Assembly: GCA_003344405.1 (NCBI GenBank)
Contig: NOWV01000219.1
Location: 1-64,000 of the forward strand
Origin: Trichoplax sp. H2
Taxonomy: Eukaryota > Placozoa > Uniplacotomia > Trichoplacea
Reading direction: 5' to 3'
DNA length: 64,000 nucleotides
This document shows positions 14,390 to 25,339 of this stretch, one piece after another (within the stretch, counting starts at the first letter, position 1; each line of letters opens with the position of its first letter). The notes under the pieces were generated by a model. The model made no database searches. It saw nothing but the letters and a program-made list of their open reading frames with translations, and had not been told where the DNA came from. A program made the translations under genes and the position numbers.

Positions 14390-16217
14390 ATTAGTTTGAT
14401 TTGAAGTACAATTTATTACCTTTTCCGGTAGTTTTAATAGCTATAACCTATTTTTTTAATAGCAGACGACATTGGATTAAATTATTCATGTAAAAATCGT
14501 TTTAACTGAGATCGTGGATTCTTTGCTGTAACTAATTTTTAAACTGTCTATATTCATGAATTCTAAAATTTTAATTTCATACAGCTCGGTAGCAAATTAA
14601 GCAATAGATTGACACTGGAATAATCTCTTTTCTTTCAGAATTCTAAATCAGCATTTCAAGTTAAAGAAGGAGGATTAGAGAAACTACATTCCAGTACTAT
14701 TGCCATCATTAGGAAATAAAGAGTCATCTTAAGCTACTTTTACAATTTAGAGTTCAAAAGTTCAGTTCTTTACCAACACTATCTGATAAAAATTAGGCTG
14801 CACTTAGGCTATCTAGTAAATTGTTATCGATAATTACTTATTTTACGTCAGTCAAGAATCCTTGATATGCTTTTGAGATGATATTTGCCTTGTGCTAAGC
14901 CGGATAGGTTACTGCTTTATTAACTAGTAACATCTATCTTTCGTTGATAAAATAGCAACGTTTCCAATAGTAAAACCTTAACTAATCATTTCGCTTAGCA
15001 GCTTTCTGCAAATTTATCACTTCTCACTTGCATCTGTTAGGCTACAATTGCGCCATTAATTGTAGACATACATGTAACCTGCTGTTTTTTACTTCACAAA
15101 TTAGCTTAAATCACTTGAATACTGACTGCTTAGGCATAATCTGCTAGATATTTTCTGCAACAGTAAAGACTAAATTTCATTTTCAATACATTCCTTGCAC
15201 TATTTAAGTTCACTTTGTCATTTTCTTCCTCCTGAACAATTTGAATAAAGAAAATTAGCATACACGCCAATAGTCAACCCCAAAGTAAAGTAGCACTTAA
15301 TTATTATTATTGAGGATTGGCAGAAAAGATCGAGTAAATTATTCTCGCTACAAGCATCTCAATTACTGACTTAATTTTAGTATATTTTAGAATAATATTT
15401 GATTAGTTTGATATTACTAACTGCTTTACGTAGCAAATGAGGATGATGTAACGCGAAAGAGCAATAGTCTAGTAGTTGATGGTTTAAAGAAATTCCAAAG
15501 ATAGGCTAGTAAGAAGTAGGATTTGTATTCCTTAATAATGGGTTATTCTTATTTATTTTTCAGTAGTTCGGCTAGTTAAGGCAGTATGTCTATCTTTTCT
15601 ATCATTCATTTAAGTAATTTTATAAGTTTATTGTTAAAATTATTGTAATTTGGTGTTGTGTTTCAATTATCAATGCAACTGCGATAAAATTTTATGTAAA
15701 CCTGAAAATATAAGATAGCTATTTCGAGTCATGTTGGATATTAGAAAGTTGATTGAAACAGTACTTTAAACAAATTGAGATAATTCTCCAATAAGCTTGA
15801 AATAACATTAACCCGAAGCAATAATTTAATGATGAAAGTAATAACGGTAAAAGTGACTACACAAGATTACTTGCTAATTTTGAAATATCTAGGATTTACT
15901 CCTATCAAGCATTTAGATTACATATCTTTGTCTTATAGTGAAGAAATAATGCAACATTCCGTGATAAAAGCTCAAGTGTACAAAATTATATTCTATTGTT
16001 ACAGTGTTAAATACTGTATTACAGTAGAAATAACTATGTTAGGATAATTCTGTTAGACTATCCTTATTTAGTTAACTTTTAATTTGGATATACTGTGTTT
16101 TAATATAGCACTGACTTTTTATGACAGTGACACTTATACACATACTGAAATTAATAGTTATAATAGGGAATGCAAATCATCTGCTTACAGTTCGAATCAT
16201 TGTGATTGTAATTTACT

Positions 16218-16237
16218 NNNNNNNNNNNNNNNNNNNN
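16218..16237. other. Assembly gap (20 N)
   Basis: Run of N of nominal length; the true gap size is unknown. It is part of a gap cluster with duplicated flanks. Confidence 0.99.
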
Positions 16238-16429
16238 TCATGAACTATTGAGGAATAGTATATAAATGCAGAATATCGTGAAATAAAGAAGAATTTTCCA
16301 ACTTAGTGTTTAACGTAAAATACGAGGCGTTTAAGTCTTTGTGTAGTCTGCTAGTAGAGCAAAAGTGTTTGTGATAGTGCAGATATCGTTTCTTGATACG
16401 TGGTTCAAGGAATTGACTTATTGATCGTA

Positions 16430-16449
16430 NNNNNNNNNNNNNNNNNNNN
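16430..16449. other. Assembly gap (20 N)
   Basis: Second run of N; sequence immediately to its right repeats 15849-15996. Confidence 0.99.
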
Positions 16450-17017
16450 AAAAGTGACTACACAAGATTACTTGCTAATTTTGAAATATCTAGGATTTAC
16501 TCCTATCAAGCATTTAGATTACATATCTTTGTCTTATAGTGAAGAAATAATGCAACATTCCGTGATAAAAGCTCAAGTGTACAAAATTATATTCTATGTT
16601 TTCCGATATTTCAAAGTAGTACATATTCGTATGCTTCTTAGCTATATTAACTAGCCATCTCGTAGTGATTTCAGCTAGTTACAGGAATATCGCATGTTCA
16701 CAGTGTAATAGTAAGTAATCTGAAATAAGCACCATATAATATACTGAGCAAATTATATAAATTGATACCGATCAGTGCTCGAGAGCATTCATCGAATATT
16801 CTTGTGGAAATATACTTGAATATATTGACATAAACGGCAGTATTATATGATTTATGATAGGAAAACATAATGATTGTGACGGAAGAAAATAATTAATATT
16901 TAAATATTTCCCCATATATTCTGTACTAAGAGAATCTTCAGCCTTATGTCCAATATTAAGGTTCTCTAGTAATTGACCAGAATGCCCATATTATGAAGCC
17001 TGTACGCCTCATTAGTA

Positions 17018-20000
17018 TCAAGATGATGACGATAAGAGCATTTTAGATGATTTTTGATACATAGATTGAGCTTGTTCTTGCTTATTCTGCTTTTCATACA
17101 CCTTTCCTATCTTATAATAGAGCATCAGAATCTGAGGATGATTGTCATCAACAGTGCATAATTGAATTTTAAGCGATTTCTCGTACATTCGAATAGCTTC
17201 TTCATGCTTGTTTTGTTCAAAGTAAACAGCGCCGAGGTTACTATAAGATATGCCAACGTCCGGATGACTATGATCAAGGACTAAAAGCTGAATTTTTAGT
17301 GATTTCTCGTACATAGCAATGGACTCATCATGTTTTCTTTGAGCGAAATACACTGCTCCTATATCGTTATAAGATTTAGCAGTACGAGGATGATTTTGAC
17401 CAAGAACTGATAATCGAATTTTGAGCGCCTTCTCGTAGATAGAAATAGCTTGTTCAAGTTTTTCCTGATGAAAATAGACAGCTCCTATATTACTATATGA
17501 AGTAGCGACATCAGGATGACTATCACCAAGGACTGATAATTGAATTTTGAGCGATTTTTTGTACATGGAAATTGCCTCTTCATGCTTGCCTAGATTATTA
17601 TATGCAGCTCCTATGCCATTATATGTCTGAGCAACATCTGCTTGGTTGAGACTAGGGACTGATAATCGAATGTTGAGGGACTTCTGATACATAGAAATAG
17701 CCTGATCTTGCTTTCCTTGATTATTATATATATTTCCTAGATTATAGTATGATTGAGCAACATTGGGATGATTGTGATCAAGAACTGACAATTGAATTTT
17801 TAGTGATTTATTATACATAGCAGTAGCTTCTTCAAGCTTGCCTTGATCGAAATATACGTTTCCTAGATTGCTATATGAGCTAGCGACATCAGGATGATTG
17901 TGATCAAGTGCTGATAATTGAATTTTGAGAGTTTTTTTAAACATAGAAATAGCCTCATCGTGTTTTTCCTGGCAATTATACGCAACTCCCATATTGTTAT
18001 ATATCGAAGCCACATCAGGATGATTGTGATTGAGGATCGATAGTTGAATTTTAAGAGCCTTTTTAAACATCGATATAGCTTCCTCATACTTGCCTCGATT
18101 ATGGCATATACTTCCTAGACTGTGAAATGATTTAGCAAGATCGGGATGATCGTCATCAAGAACCGACAATTCGATTTTAAGTGATTTCTTATACATTTGA
18201 ATAGCCTCTTCATGCTTGCTCTGATCGAAATAAGCAGTTCCCATATTGTAATATGATGCAGCAATATCGGGATGATTGTGATCAAGGATTGATAATTGAA
18301 CTTCGAGTGATTTCTCATACATAGAAGTAGCCTCATTATGCTTGCCTTGCTTATTATACACAGCTCCCATATTGTTATATGACTTCGCAACATCGGGATG
18401 GTTGTGACCAAGGATTGAGAGTTTAATTTTGAGTGATTTCTCATACATAAAAATAGCCTCATCATACTTGCCCTGATTACTATACGCAGCTCCCATGTTG
18501 TTATATGATTTGGCAACATTGGAATGCTTTTCGCCAAAGATTGATAATTGAATTTTGATTCCCTTTTCATACATACGAATAGCCTCTCTATACTTAGCCT
18601 GATCAGCATATGCATTTCCAAGATTGTTATATGATGTGGCAATATCAGGATGATCCAAATCAAGGATCGATAATTGAATTTTGAGTGACTTCTCATACAT
18701 GGAAATTGCATCTCCATATCTGCCTTGATCAGCATACACATTTCCTAGATTATTATATGACGTAGCAACATCGGAATGCTCGTGACCAAGAGCCGATAAT
18801 TGAGTTTTGAGTGATTTCTTAAACATAGCAATCGCCTCTTCATGCTTACTTTGATCATTATAGATAGCTCCCATATTGTTATATAATTTAGCAATGTCGG
18901 GATGATCGTAACCAACAGCTGACAACTGAATTTTAAGTGATTTCTCATACATACGAATAGCTTCTTCATGTTTACTTTGATTGTAGTATATATTAGCTAT
19001 ATTGCTATATGATATAGCGATATCGGGATGACTGTGATCAAGGACTGATAATTTAATGTCGAGAGACTTGTTATACAAGGAAATAGCCTCTTCATATTTG
19101 TTTTGATTAGAATATACGTCTCCCATATTATCGTAGGATTGGGCAACATCGGGATGATTGCAATCAAGGACAGACATTCGAATTTTAAGTGACTTCTCAT
19201 ACATTGCGATAGCCTCGTTATGCTTTCCTTGATGCATATACGCAAGACCAATGTTGCTATATAACTTAGCAACGTCGGGGTGATTATGGCCAAGGATTGA
19301 TAATTGAATTTCTAATGACTTCTTATACATACGAATAGCTTCCTCACGCTTGCACTGATCAATATACACCGCTCCCATATTATTATAAGATACAGCAATA
19401 TCAGGATGCTTATGATCAAGAGCTGATATTTGAATTTGGAGTGATTTTTCATACAAAGAAATAGCCTCATCATATTTGCCCTGATCCGCATACACATTTC
19501 CCAGTTTACTATAAGATGAAGCAACATCGGGATGATTGTGACCAAAGGCCGATAATTTAATTTCAAGGGACTTATTATATATGGAAATAGATTCTTCATA
19601 CTTGCCCTGTTTTCTATATACAGATCCCAAGTTGCTATATAGTTGGGCAACATTAAGATGATCGTGGCCTAAAATGGACAATTGAATTTTAAGTGATTTC
19701 TTAAACATTAAAATAGCTTCTTCATACTTGCTCTGATTTGAATACACACTTCCTAGATTGTTATAGGATTGAGCAACATCAGGATGATTATTATTCAAAA
19801 TTAATAATCGAATTTTGAGTGACTTGTTATACATAGAAATAGCCTCTTCATGGTTTCCCTGTTCAAAATTTATGTTTCCTAGGTTATTATATGATTTGGC
19901 AATATCGGGATGATTGTGATCTAGCAGTGACAATTGAATATTGAGTGATTTCTTATACATGGAAATAGCCAGTTCATGCTTGCCTTGATGATAATACACA

Positions 20001-21457
20001 TTTCCCAAGTTATTATATGACGTGGCAACATCTTGATGGTCGTGACCGAGGACGGATAATTGAATTTTGAGTGAGTTCTCATACATCGATATAGCCTGTT
20101 CATATTTGGCCTGTTGCTTATAGACAAGACCAATGTTGTTATAAGATTTGGCAACATCAGAATGGTTGTGGCCAAGGACTAGCAATTGAATTTTAAGTGA
20201 CTTTTCAAACACAGAAATAGCCTTTTCGTGCTTGCCCTGATTAATATATACAGCACCCATGTTGTTATATAAGGCAGCAATGTCGGGATGATCATGACCA
20301 AGGACTAACAATTGAATTTTAAGTGACTTTTCAAACACAGAAATTGCCTTTTCGTGCTTGCCCTGATTAATATATACAGCACCCATGTTGTTATATAAGG
20401 CAGCAATGTCGGGATGATCATGACCAAGGACTGATAATTGCATTTGGAGTGATTTCTCATACATGGAGATAGCCTCATCGTATCTACATTGAGTATAGTA
20501 NNNNNNNNNNNNNNNNNNNNTATATGATTTGGCAATATCGGGATGATTGTGATCTAGCAGTGACAATTGAATATTGAGTGATTTCTTATACATGGAAATA
20601 GCCAGTTCATGCTTGCCTTGATGATAATACACATTTCCCAAGTTATTATATGACGTGGCAACATCTTGATGGTCGTGACCGAGGACGGATAATTGAATTT
20701 TGAGTGAGTTCTCATACATCGATATAGCCTGTTCATATTTGGCCTGTTGCTTATAGACAAGACCAATGTTGTTATAAGATTTGGCAACATCAGAATGGTT
20801 GTGGCCAAGGACTAGCAATTGAATTTTAAGTGACTTTTCAAACACAGAAATAGCCTTTTCGTGCTTGCCCTGATTAATATATACAGCACCCATGTTGTTA
20901 TATAAGGCAGCAATGTCGGGATGATCATGACCAAGGACTGATAATTGCATTTGGAGTGATTTCTCATACATGGAGATAGCCTCATCGTATCTACATTGAG
21001 TATAGTAGATCGTTGCTATCTTTAGGTAAGAATGATTGACACCTAAATCTCCTTTGCTAACGTAACTTAATTTCATATCAAGTGATTTTATATAGTCAGC
21101 CAATGCTCCATTCCAATCTTCTTTGACTTGCTTTATGTCACCATGTCTCTCTAAACATCGAATAATCATTCTTTCTTCTTTCAGCTTCTCAGCTACTTTT
21201 CGTGCTTGTATAGTTATTTCCTCGGCTTTCGTCCATTCACTTTGTTTCATATATATGCTACTCACGCGAAGACAGATATCACATTCAAGTCGATCTAAAT
21301 CAGCAATTCTTACAAACATAACTTGAATTTTATCCAAGATTCGTGTATAACAAGATATTGCTTCGTTAAGATTGCCAGCCTGATGATTTTCTATGGCCTT
21401 TGCATAAAGTGATTTTATTGCCTGAAGGAAAGCAGACTTGCCAGATCGATATTCCAT
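17018..21457 (-). CDS. Giant kinesin-light-chain-type TPR repeat protein
   Basis: A single uninterrupted frame of 1479 codons including 7 unknown residues at the gap. Residues 1 to about 150 are a divergent helical region with an early TPR-like motif (YAKAIENHQAGNLNEAISCY). From there on the protein is about 32 head-to-tail 42-residue units of the form Y-N-N-L-G-x-V-Y-x-x-Q-G-K-x-E-E-A-I-x-M-Y-x-K-S-L-K-I-Q-L followed by an H-P-D-V-A linker. This 42-residue spacing is that of kinesin light chain and nephrocystin-3 class TPRs, which bind peptide ligands and scaffold complexes; no enzymatic domain is visible, so function is not assignable. The C-terminus ends in a partial unit and a serine run. 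Unlike its neighbours it has no introns. The true unit number is uncertain: about 27-28 if the gap-flanking duplication is artefactual. Confidence 0.93.
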   Translation of the reverse strand: MEYRSGKSAFLQAIKSLYAKAIENHQAGNLNEAISCYTRILDKIQVMFVRIADLDRLECDICLRVSSIYMKQSEWTKAEEITIQARKVAEKLKEERMIIRCLERHGDIKQVKEDWNGALADYIKSLDMKLSYVSKGDLGVNHSYLKIATIYYTQCRYDEAISMYEKSLQMQLSVLGHDHPDIAALYNNMGAVYINQGKHEKAISVFEKSLKIQLLVLGHNHSDVAKSYNNIGLVYKQQAKYEQAISMYENSLKIQLSVLGHDHQDVATSYNNLGNVYYHQGKHELAISMYKKSLNIQLSLLDHNHPDIAKSYXXXXXXXYYTQCRYDEAISMYEKSLQMQLSVLGHDHPDIAALYNNMGAVYINQGKHEKAISVFEKSLKIQLLVLGHDHPDIAALYNNMGAVYINQGKHEKAISVFEKSLKIQLLVLGHNHSDVAKSYNNIGLVYKQQAKYEQAISMYENSLKIQLSVLGHDHQDVATSYNNLGNVYYHQGKHELAISMYKKSLNIQLSLLDHNHPDIAKSYNNLGNINFEQGNHEEAISMYNKSLKIRLLILNNNHPDVAQSYNNLGSVYSNQSKYEEAILMFKKSLKIQLSILGHDHLNVAQLYSNLGSVYRKQGKYEESISIYNKSLEIKLSAFGHNHPDVASSYSKLGNVYADQGKYDEAISLYEKSLQIQISALDHKHPDIAVSYNNMGAVYIDQCKREEAIRMYKKSLEIQLSILGHNHPDVAKLYSNIGLAYMHQGKHNEAIAMYEKSLKIRMSVLDCNHPDVAQSYDNMGDVYSNQNKYEEAISLYNKSLDIKLSVLDHSHPDIAISYSNIANIYYNQSKHEEAIRMYEKSLKIQLSAVGYDHPDIAKLYNNMGAIYNDQSKHEEAIAMFKKSLKTQLSALGHEHSDVATSYNNLGNVYADQGRYGDAISMYEKSLKIQLSILDLDHPDIATSYNNLGNAYADQAKYREAIRMYEKGIKIQLSIFGEKHSNVAKSYNNMGAAYSNQGKYDEAIFMYEKSLKIKLSILGHNHPDVAKSYNNMGAVYNKQGKHNEATSMYEKSLEVQLSILDHNHPDIAASYYNMGTAYFDQSKHEEAIQMYKKSLKIELSVLDDDHPDLAKSFHSLGSICHNRGKYEEAISMFKKALKIQLSILNHNHPDVASIYNNMGVAYNCQEKHDEAISMFKKTLKIQLSALDHNHPDVASSYSNLGNVYFDQGKLEEATAMYNKSLKIQLSVLDHNHPNVAQSYYNLGNIYNNQGKQDQAISMYQKSLNIRLSVPSLNQADVAQTYNGIGAAYNNLGKHEEAISMYKKSLKIQLSVLGDSHPDVATSYSNIGAVYFHQEKLEQAISIYEKALKIRLSVLGQNHPRTAKSYNDIGAVYFAQRKHDESIAMYEKSLKIQLLVLDHSHPDVGISYSNLGAVYFEQNKHEEAIRMYEKSLKIQLCTVDDNHPQILMLYYKIGKVYEKQNKQEQAQSMYQKSSKMLLSSSS
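19888..21007 (-). repeat. Duplicated TPR block across gap, differing by one unit
   Basis: 19888-20500 (613 bases) and 20521-21007 (487 bases) carry the same series of TPR units on both sides of the N run. The difference is 126 bases, exactly one 42-residue unit: the left block has an extra GHDHPDIAAL / GAVYINQGKHEKA unit. Outside that unit I see no differences. This looks like two alleles differing by a unit, or one locus represented twice. Confidence 0.85.
20501..20520. other. Assembly gap (20 N) inside the TPR gene
   Basis: Run of N within the TPR coding frame; the nominal length happens to keep the frame open, so the frame continuity across it is not independent evidence. Confidence 0.99.
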
Positions 21458-24400
21458 ACTTAAAATCTAACGAATAACAGATTCAATATCAGATAACATT
21501 AGCTAAACAAACAGTTCAATTATGAGATGGCAAATAAGACTTACAGTAAACGAAGATTACTACAATTATTAAAGATAGCTTTCTTCTAGGCTAATAATTT
21601 GTGACTTTATCACCGATTGTCATGTAATAAAGATCTGGTCAATTATATTATTTGGTGTCGTAGATATAGCTTGACAAAGATAATTATCGAAAGTAATTAA
21701 CATAGGTACCTCGTCATGCCTGTGGAGTTATATAGTGTAGGCTATAAGACAACAACAATTTAGGGGCGGCACTCAGAAAAAAGTTTCTATAGTTACTTGC
21801 AGCGCTATAATGGCATGCAATGAAAAACATTCTTAATTGGAGATTACCGCTCATTATCATTGAGTATAAAAGTGCCTGGTACAGTATAAAATATACCTTA
21901 AGATATACTCTACTACATTATCCAATGTGGTAGATATTGGTAGATGACAATAAGCTTAGAAAGTAATTAACTGGTTTACCCAGTTGCTTCTCTAATGTCT
22001 AATGCTCTTGCTATAAAGTACCAGAATAGCTGTAAATTGAGGGGCAATATCATGAGTAGGACATTGTTCCTTATGTAATAAAACCAGTACAATTTTGTAA
22101 CCAAAATGAATAGAAGTATTTATATGGCATAGCAACTGTTCGTAACAAAGCAGATTTTAAATACTGTTAATTAAGAATTATTACTCCTCAGATGGAATTA
22201 TTTGTGATAATGCTTTCGTACACCGTGGCATACCGTATGCATTAAAGATGATATCATATGCATACTCTTAACATACGATTCGTAGTACATCGGAATACAT
22301 GAATATACACTGTATTATTTCTTCTGTATTATTGGTATATGGAAGATGGAGATGGCCGAAAAGATATGACATTGGACGATAGTAAGCTTAATTGGTTCTG
22401 TATGATGTTCACAGACGTATCATGATATCGTCTTGCTAACTTGTATTGAATATCAGACGTGGGATAATTGAATACAGAGCTAAATCGCTTATACGCTGAC
22501 TGTCATTCTTTTCTATACTCAATTCAGCGAGAAAACTCTTTAAATGATACATTAATTATAGCTATTAATCTTCTTATACTTGCTCAATCTTGATATTTTA
22601 AATACGTTGCGGGCTTAATGTATACTCATAAAACGATCTTGTTATTATTGTACTGTAGATATCCTCTATCGAGTCAATATTTAGTAATTTCAAGCACTAG
22701 TGCACTACGGTACTTAATCATAAAATGCAAAAATTTGAATTTAACAAATAATAATATAACCTCTGTCTCAATTGCAATGCAACTAGTAGTTATCCATCTA
22801 ACTGAGGGTCTTAATGTTAGCATTTCAGCTGCAACAGACAAGAGTTCTAGTTGATATCGAAAAAGAATAGATTAGTTAACTCTAGACTAGAGTCATAAAC
22901 TAAGAGAGCTTCTTAGGTTTTCATTATTGAAAATATTCTTAGCTATAGAGCGACATGAATAGAAAGTAGCTTGACTTTTCCAGTAAAGGCTATCTTATCT
23001 GATGAGTTCTTATTATCACATATGCGTACATTTGTGAATGACTTGTTACGCTTATTTTGCCAAATTTATAAACTAATTCACTGCTATTTAATTCATCTAC
23101 GCCTAATCTAGATTGTAAACTCTTTTCTTACTCATTGCAATTGATTCAATAATTTTACAATATACGGGTATTTATATAGGATTGTAGTGATGGAGGGTTC
23201 GAAGAGTCAGGTCAGATAATGTGGTTTTAGTTGCCATGAGTAAAGTGTGAATACTACCTGTGACTAATAATGCAACTTAAGAAATCTAAGGTAGAAAAAA
23301 CGGCGGTATTTATAGCTATAGCATTAAAACACATGCAGAGAACATGATTGTAGGATTAGATTCAACATATGTCATAACAGATTATAGAATAGCAGATGAT
23401 TGTAGAAAATAGCGAGGACTGTAATAACTAAATGTAGTAAGCCATATTTGAATGTAGAGCGAACAGACTGAAGATATGTCTCAATATAAGATCGATACAA
23501 GATGTCTATATTTAAGAGTAGAATATAGCCGTTGTATGTTCTAAATACACTACAATTGCATTATACGAATTATTAAAAAAACTGGCTGCAATTCAATAGA
23601 GATTAAAATGAAGCTTTGATTTACCATTCAACAAAAATACTTATTTGCTTATCATATAACCGTCTATCGGTACAATTAATAGGCTTATCTAGTAATAATA
23701 TCTTCTCTGCTGACAAGAGCATCTATAACAGAAGTATATAGCCATGAAATTGCACTGGAATTGATTAATAATCAATTTTTAATTTTTTGGAAATTCTTTG
23801 ATATTAAAAAATTTTAAAATGTTAACAATCGTTATAATTAATTATCGGTATTTACAACACTTGAAACTTATGCTAGAGATCATACACACTTGATTTACTG
23901 TAGATCTATTGAGATCACTCTCGAGTGAGCTTTCGTATGGGCAATGTTATAAATTTGTAACGAGGAATATTTAAAACTATAGCAGAAATCACAGCACTAC
24001 GAGTCTACTTTCAGCTTTGTTCTCTTTAACTTTTACAAACACCAAAACTCTAAATGCTAACGATATTCTATCATTAGAAGAAGCATTAGAAGCGATAGGC
24101 TCCCTTTAAACAAACAGAACCCGAAATTTGTTAAAAAATTCAGAAATAAATAGTGCTGTAAAATTAAGCAATTTTCTATTGAAATCATGTAAAACACGTC
24201 ACTGATAATTTGACACATTCCTAGATAAGCAATCTTATTTTACATTAAACTGATTGCTATAAGCGATTCTCTTGAGAATTTAAATTTTTGACAGTATACT
24301 ATTTCCTATTTTATAAGGTGGTATCAGCATACCTAAAATAAAATATAAATTGTGTCTAAATAATTTATATGTTATCAACTCCTTACTCATGAAATAAATT

Positions 24401-25339
24401 GGGTATAGCACCTGCTTAACTTAATAACGAAATTAAAATATAATACTGTTATAGGTAATTTATAAAACTGGCTGCAATTTGATAGAGAATAAAATTATTA
24501 ATGATAAGTTAGTCATTTGACAGTATTACATATACACGTAACTCTTACAACTTAATTTTGCGTTCATACAGTATATCATAAGGAAGTGATAAATCTGATT
24601 TTTATTGTGTTGCTTGCAATATTCGCGTTATTTCGGCAGTAAATTATGCCTTAATAAACAGAAAAAGGATTTGCATGTATCGATTTATTCAACTCCTTGA
24701 TTAAAGTAACATATATTATCACGACAGTTGACTAAGTAATTTATTCCAATCGCAGGTATCTTAAAAATAATACAGCTTACTGTATCTATTTATCAAATGT
24801 ATCTGTCTGATTAACATAGGCTAGTCTATCAATACAATCTATTTGCCGATCTAATTGTAAAATTTCTACCTACAAGACTATCTGTAAGAGAAGAACGTAG
24901 CAATGAAATTGTACTGGTATCAATTAATTACCTATTTTAAAAAATTTTTGGCAATATCTGATATTATAAAAATTCAAAAACCGTAACTATGGATTATTAT
25001 CAACAGTATTTAGAATATTTTTAGCCTATCGTAGAAATTAAACGCTCTTGATTTTACTGTTGATTTATAGAAATTGCTCTGGAATGAGCCATTAAATAGG
25101 GCTAGTATGTTGTAGTAGTAGTAACGCAAACACAAACATGAATTCCTTTACTCTTTTTAGTCCGAATTTTATAAATAGAATTCAACTCAGCCATGATTTA
25201 GCAAAGTTGCTAAAAGGCATGTTTGCTAGAATGCAACATTAAAAAGTGAACATCTTCGGATTTTAATTTCAAAATTAAAAAATTTTGCAACCGGTAGATT
25301 TTAGATCGAGTTGTTCCGGATGGAGATCTGTACCATCTT
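21458..25339. other. Intergenic, no gene recognised
   Basis: Between the start of the TPR gene and the end of the adhesion GPCR. Short open frames at 22333-22431 and 22618-22854 (plus strand) are low-complexity or unlike known families. An old direct duplication (23577-25110) occupies its right half. No RNA gene seen. Confidence 0.55.
23577..25110 (+). repeat. Old direct duplication, about 0.4 and 0.65 kb copies
   Basis: Copy A about 23577-23960 and copy B about 24464-25110 share ordered blocks: aaactggctgcaatt, the block around ctatcggtacaatt / ctatcaatacaatc, gccatgaaattgcactgg / gcaatgaaattgtactgg, tttgatattaaaaaatt / tctgatattataaaaatt, and ttgatttactgtagatctat / ttgattttactgttgattta. 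Copy B carries about 270 extra bases near 24550-24800. The copies are diverged by many substitutions, so this is not an assembly effect. Confidence 0.6.

Larger units (their letters stand above)
15849..16597 (+). repeat. 148-bp duplication flanking assembly gaps
   Basis: 15849-15996 and about 16450-16597 are essentially identical and bracket the gap at 16218-16237, while the second copy begins directly at the gap 16430-16449. This is the pattern of overlapping contig ends or unmerged haplotypes placed in tandem by scaffolding, rather than biological duplication. Confidence 0.85.
13793..17017. other. Intergenic with gaps and duplications
   Basis: No gene is supported. It holds a degenerate direct repe at 14013-14389, two N gaps (16218-16237 and 16430-16449), and a 148-base near-identical duplication flanking them. 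The duplicated piece can be read on the plus strand as about 50 codons (TTQDYLLILKYLGFTPIKHL and onward) that I do not recognise; the frame diverges right after the duplicated part, so it is not evidence of two genes. Confidence 0.6.

Noticed and set aside
17863-20808. Several minus-strand frames of 74-208 codons within the TPR gene
   Set aside because: They are alternate-frame shadows created by the 126-base periodicity of the TPR repeat.
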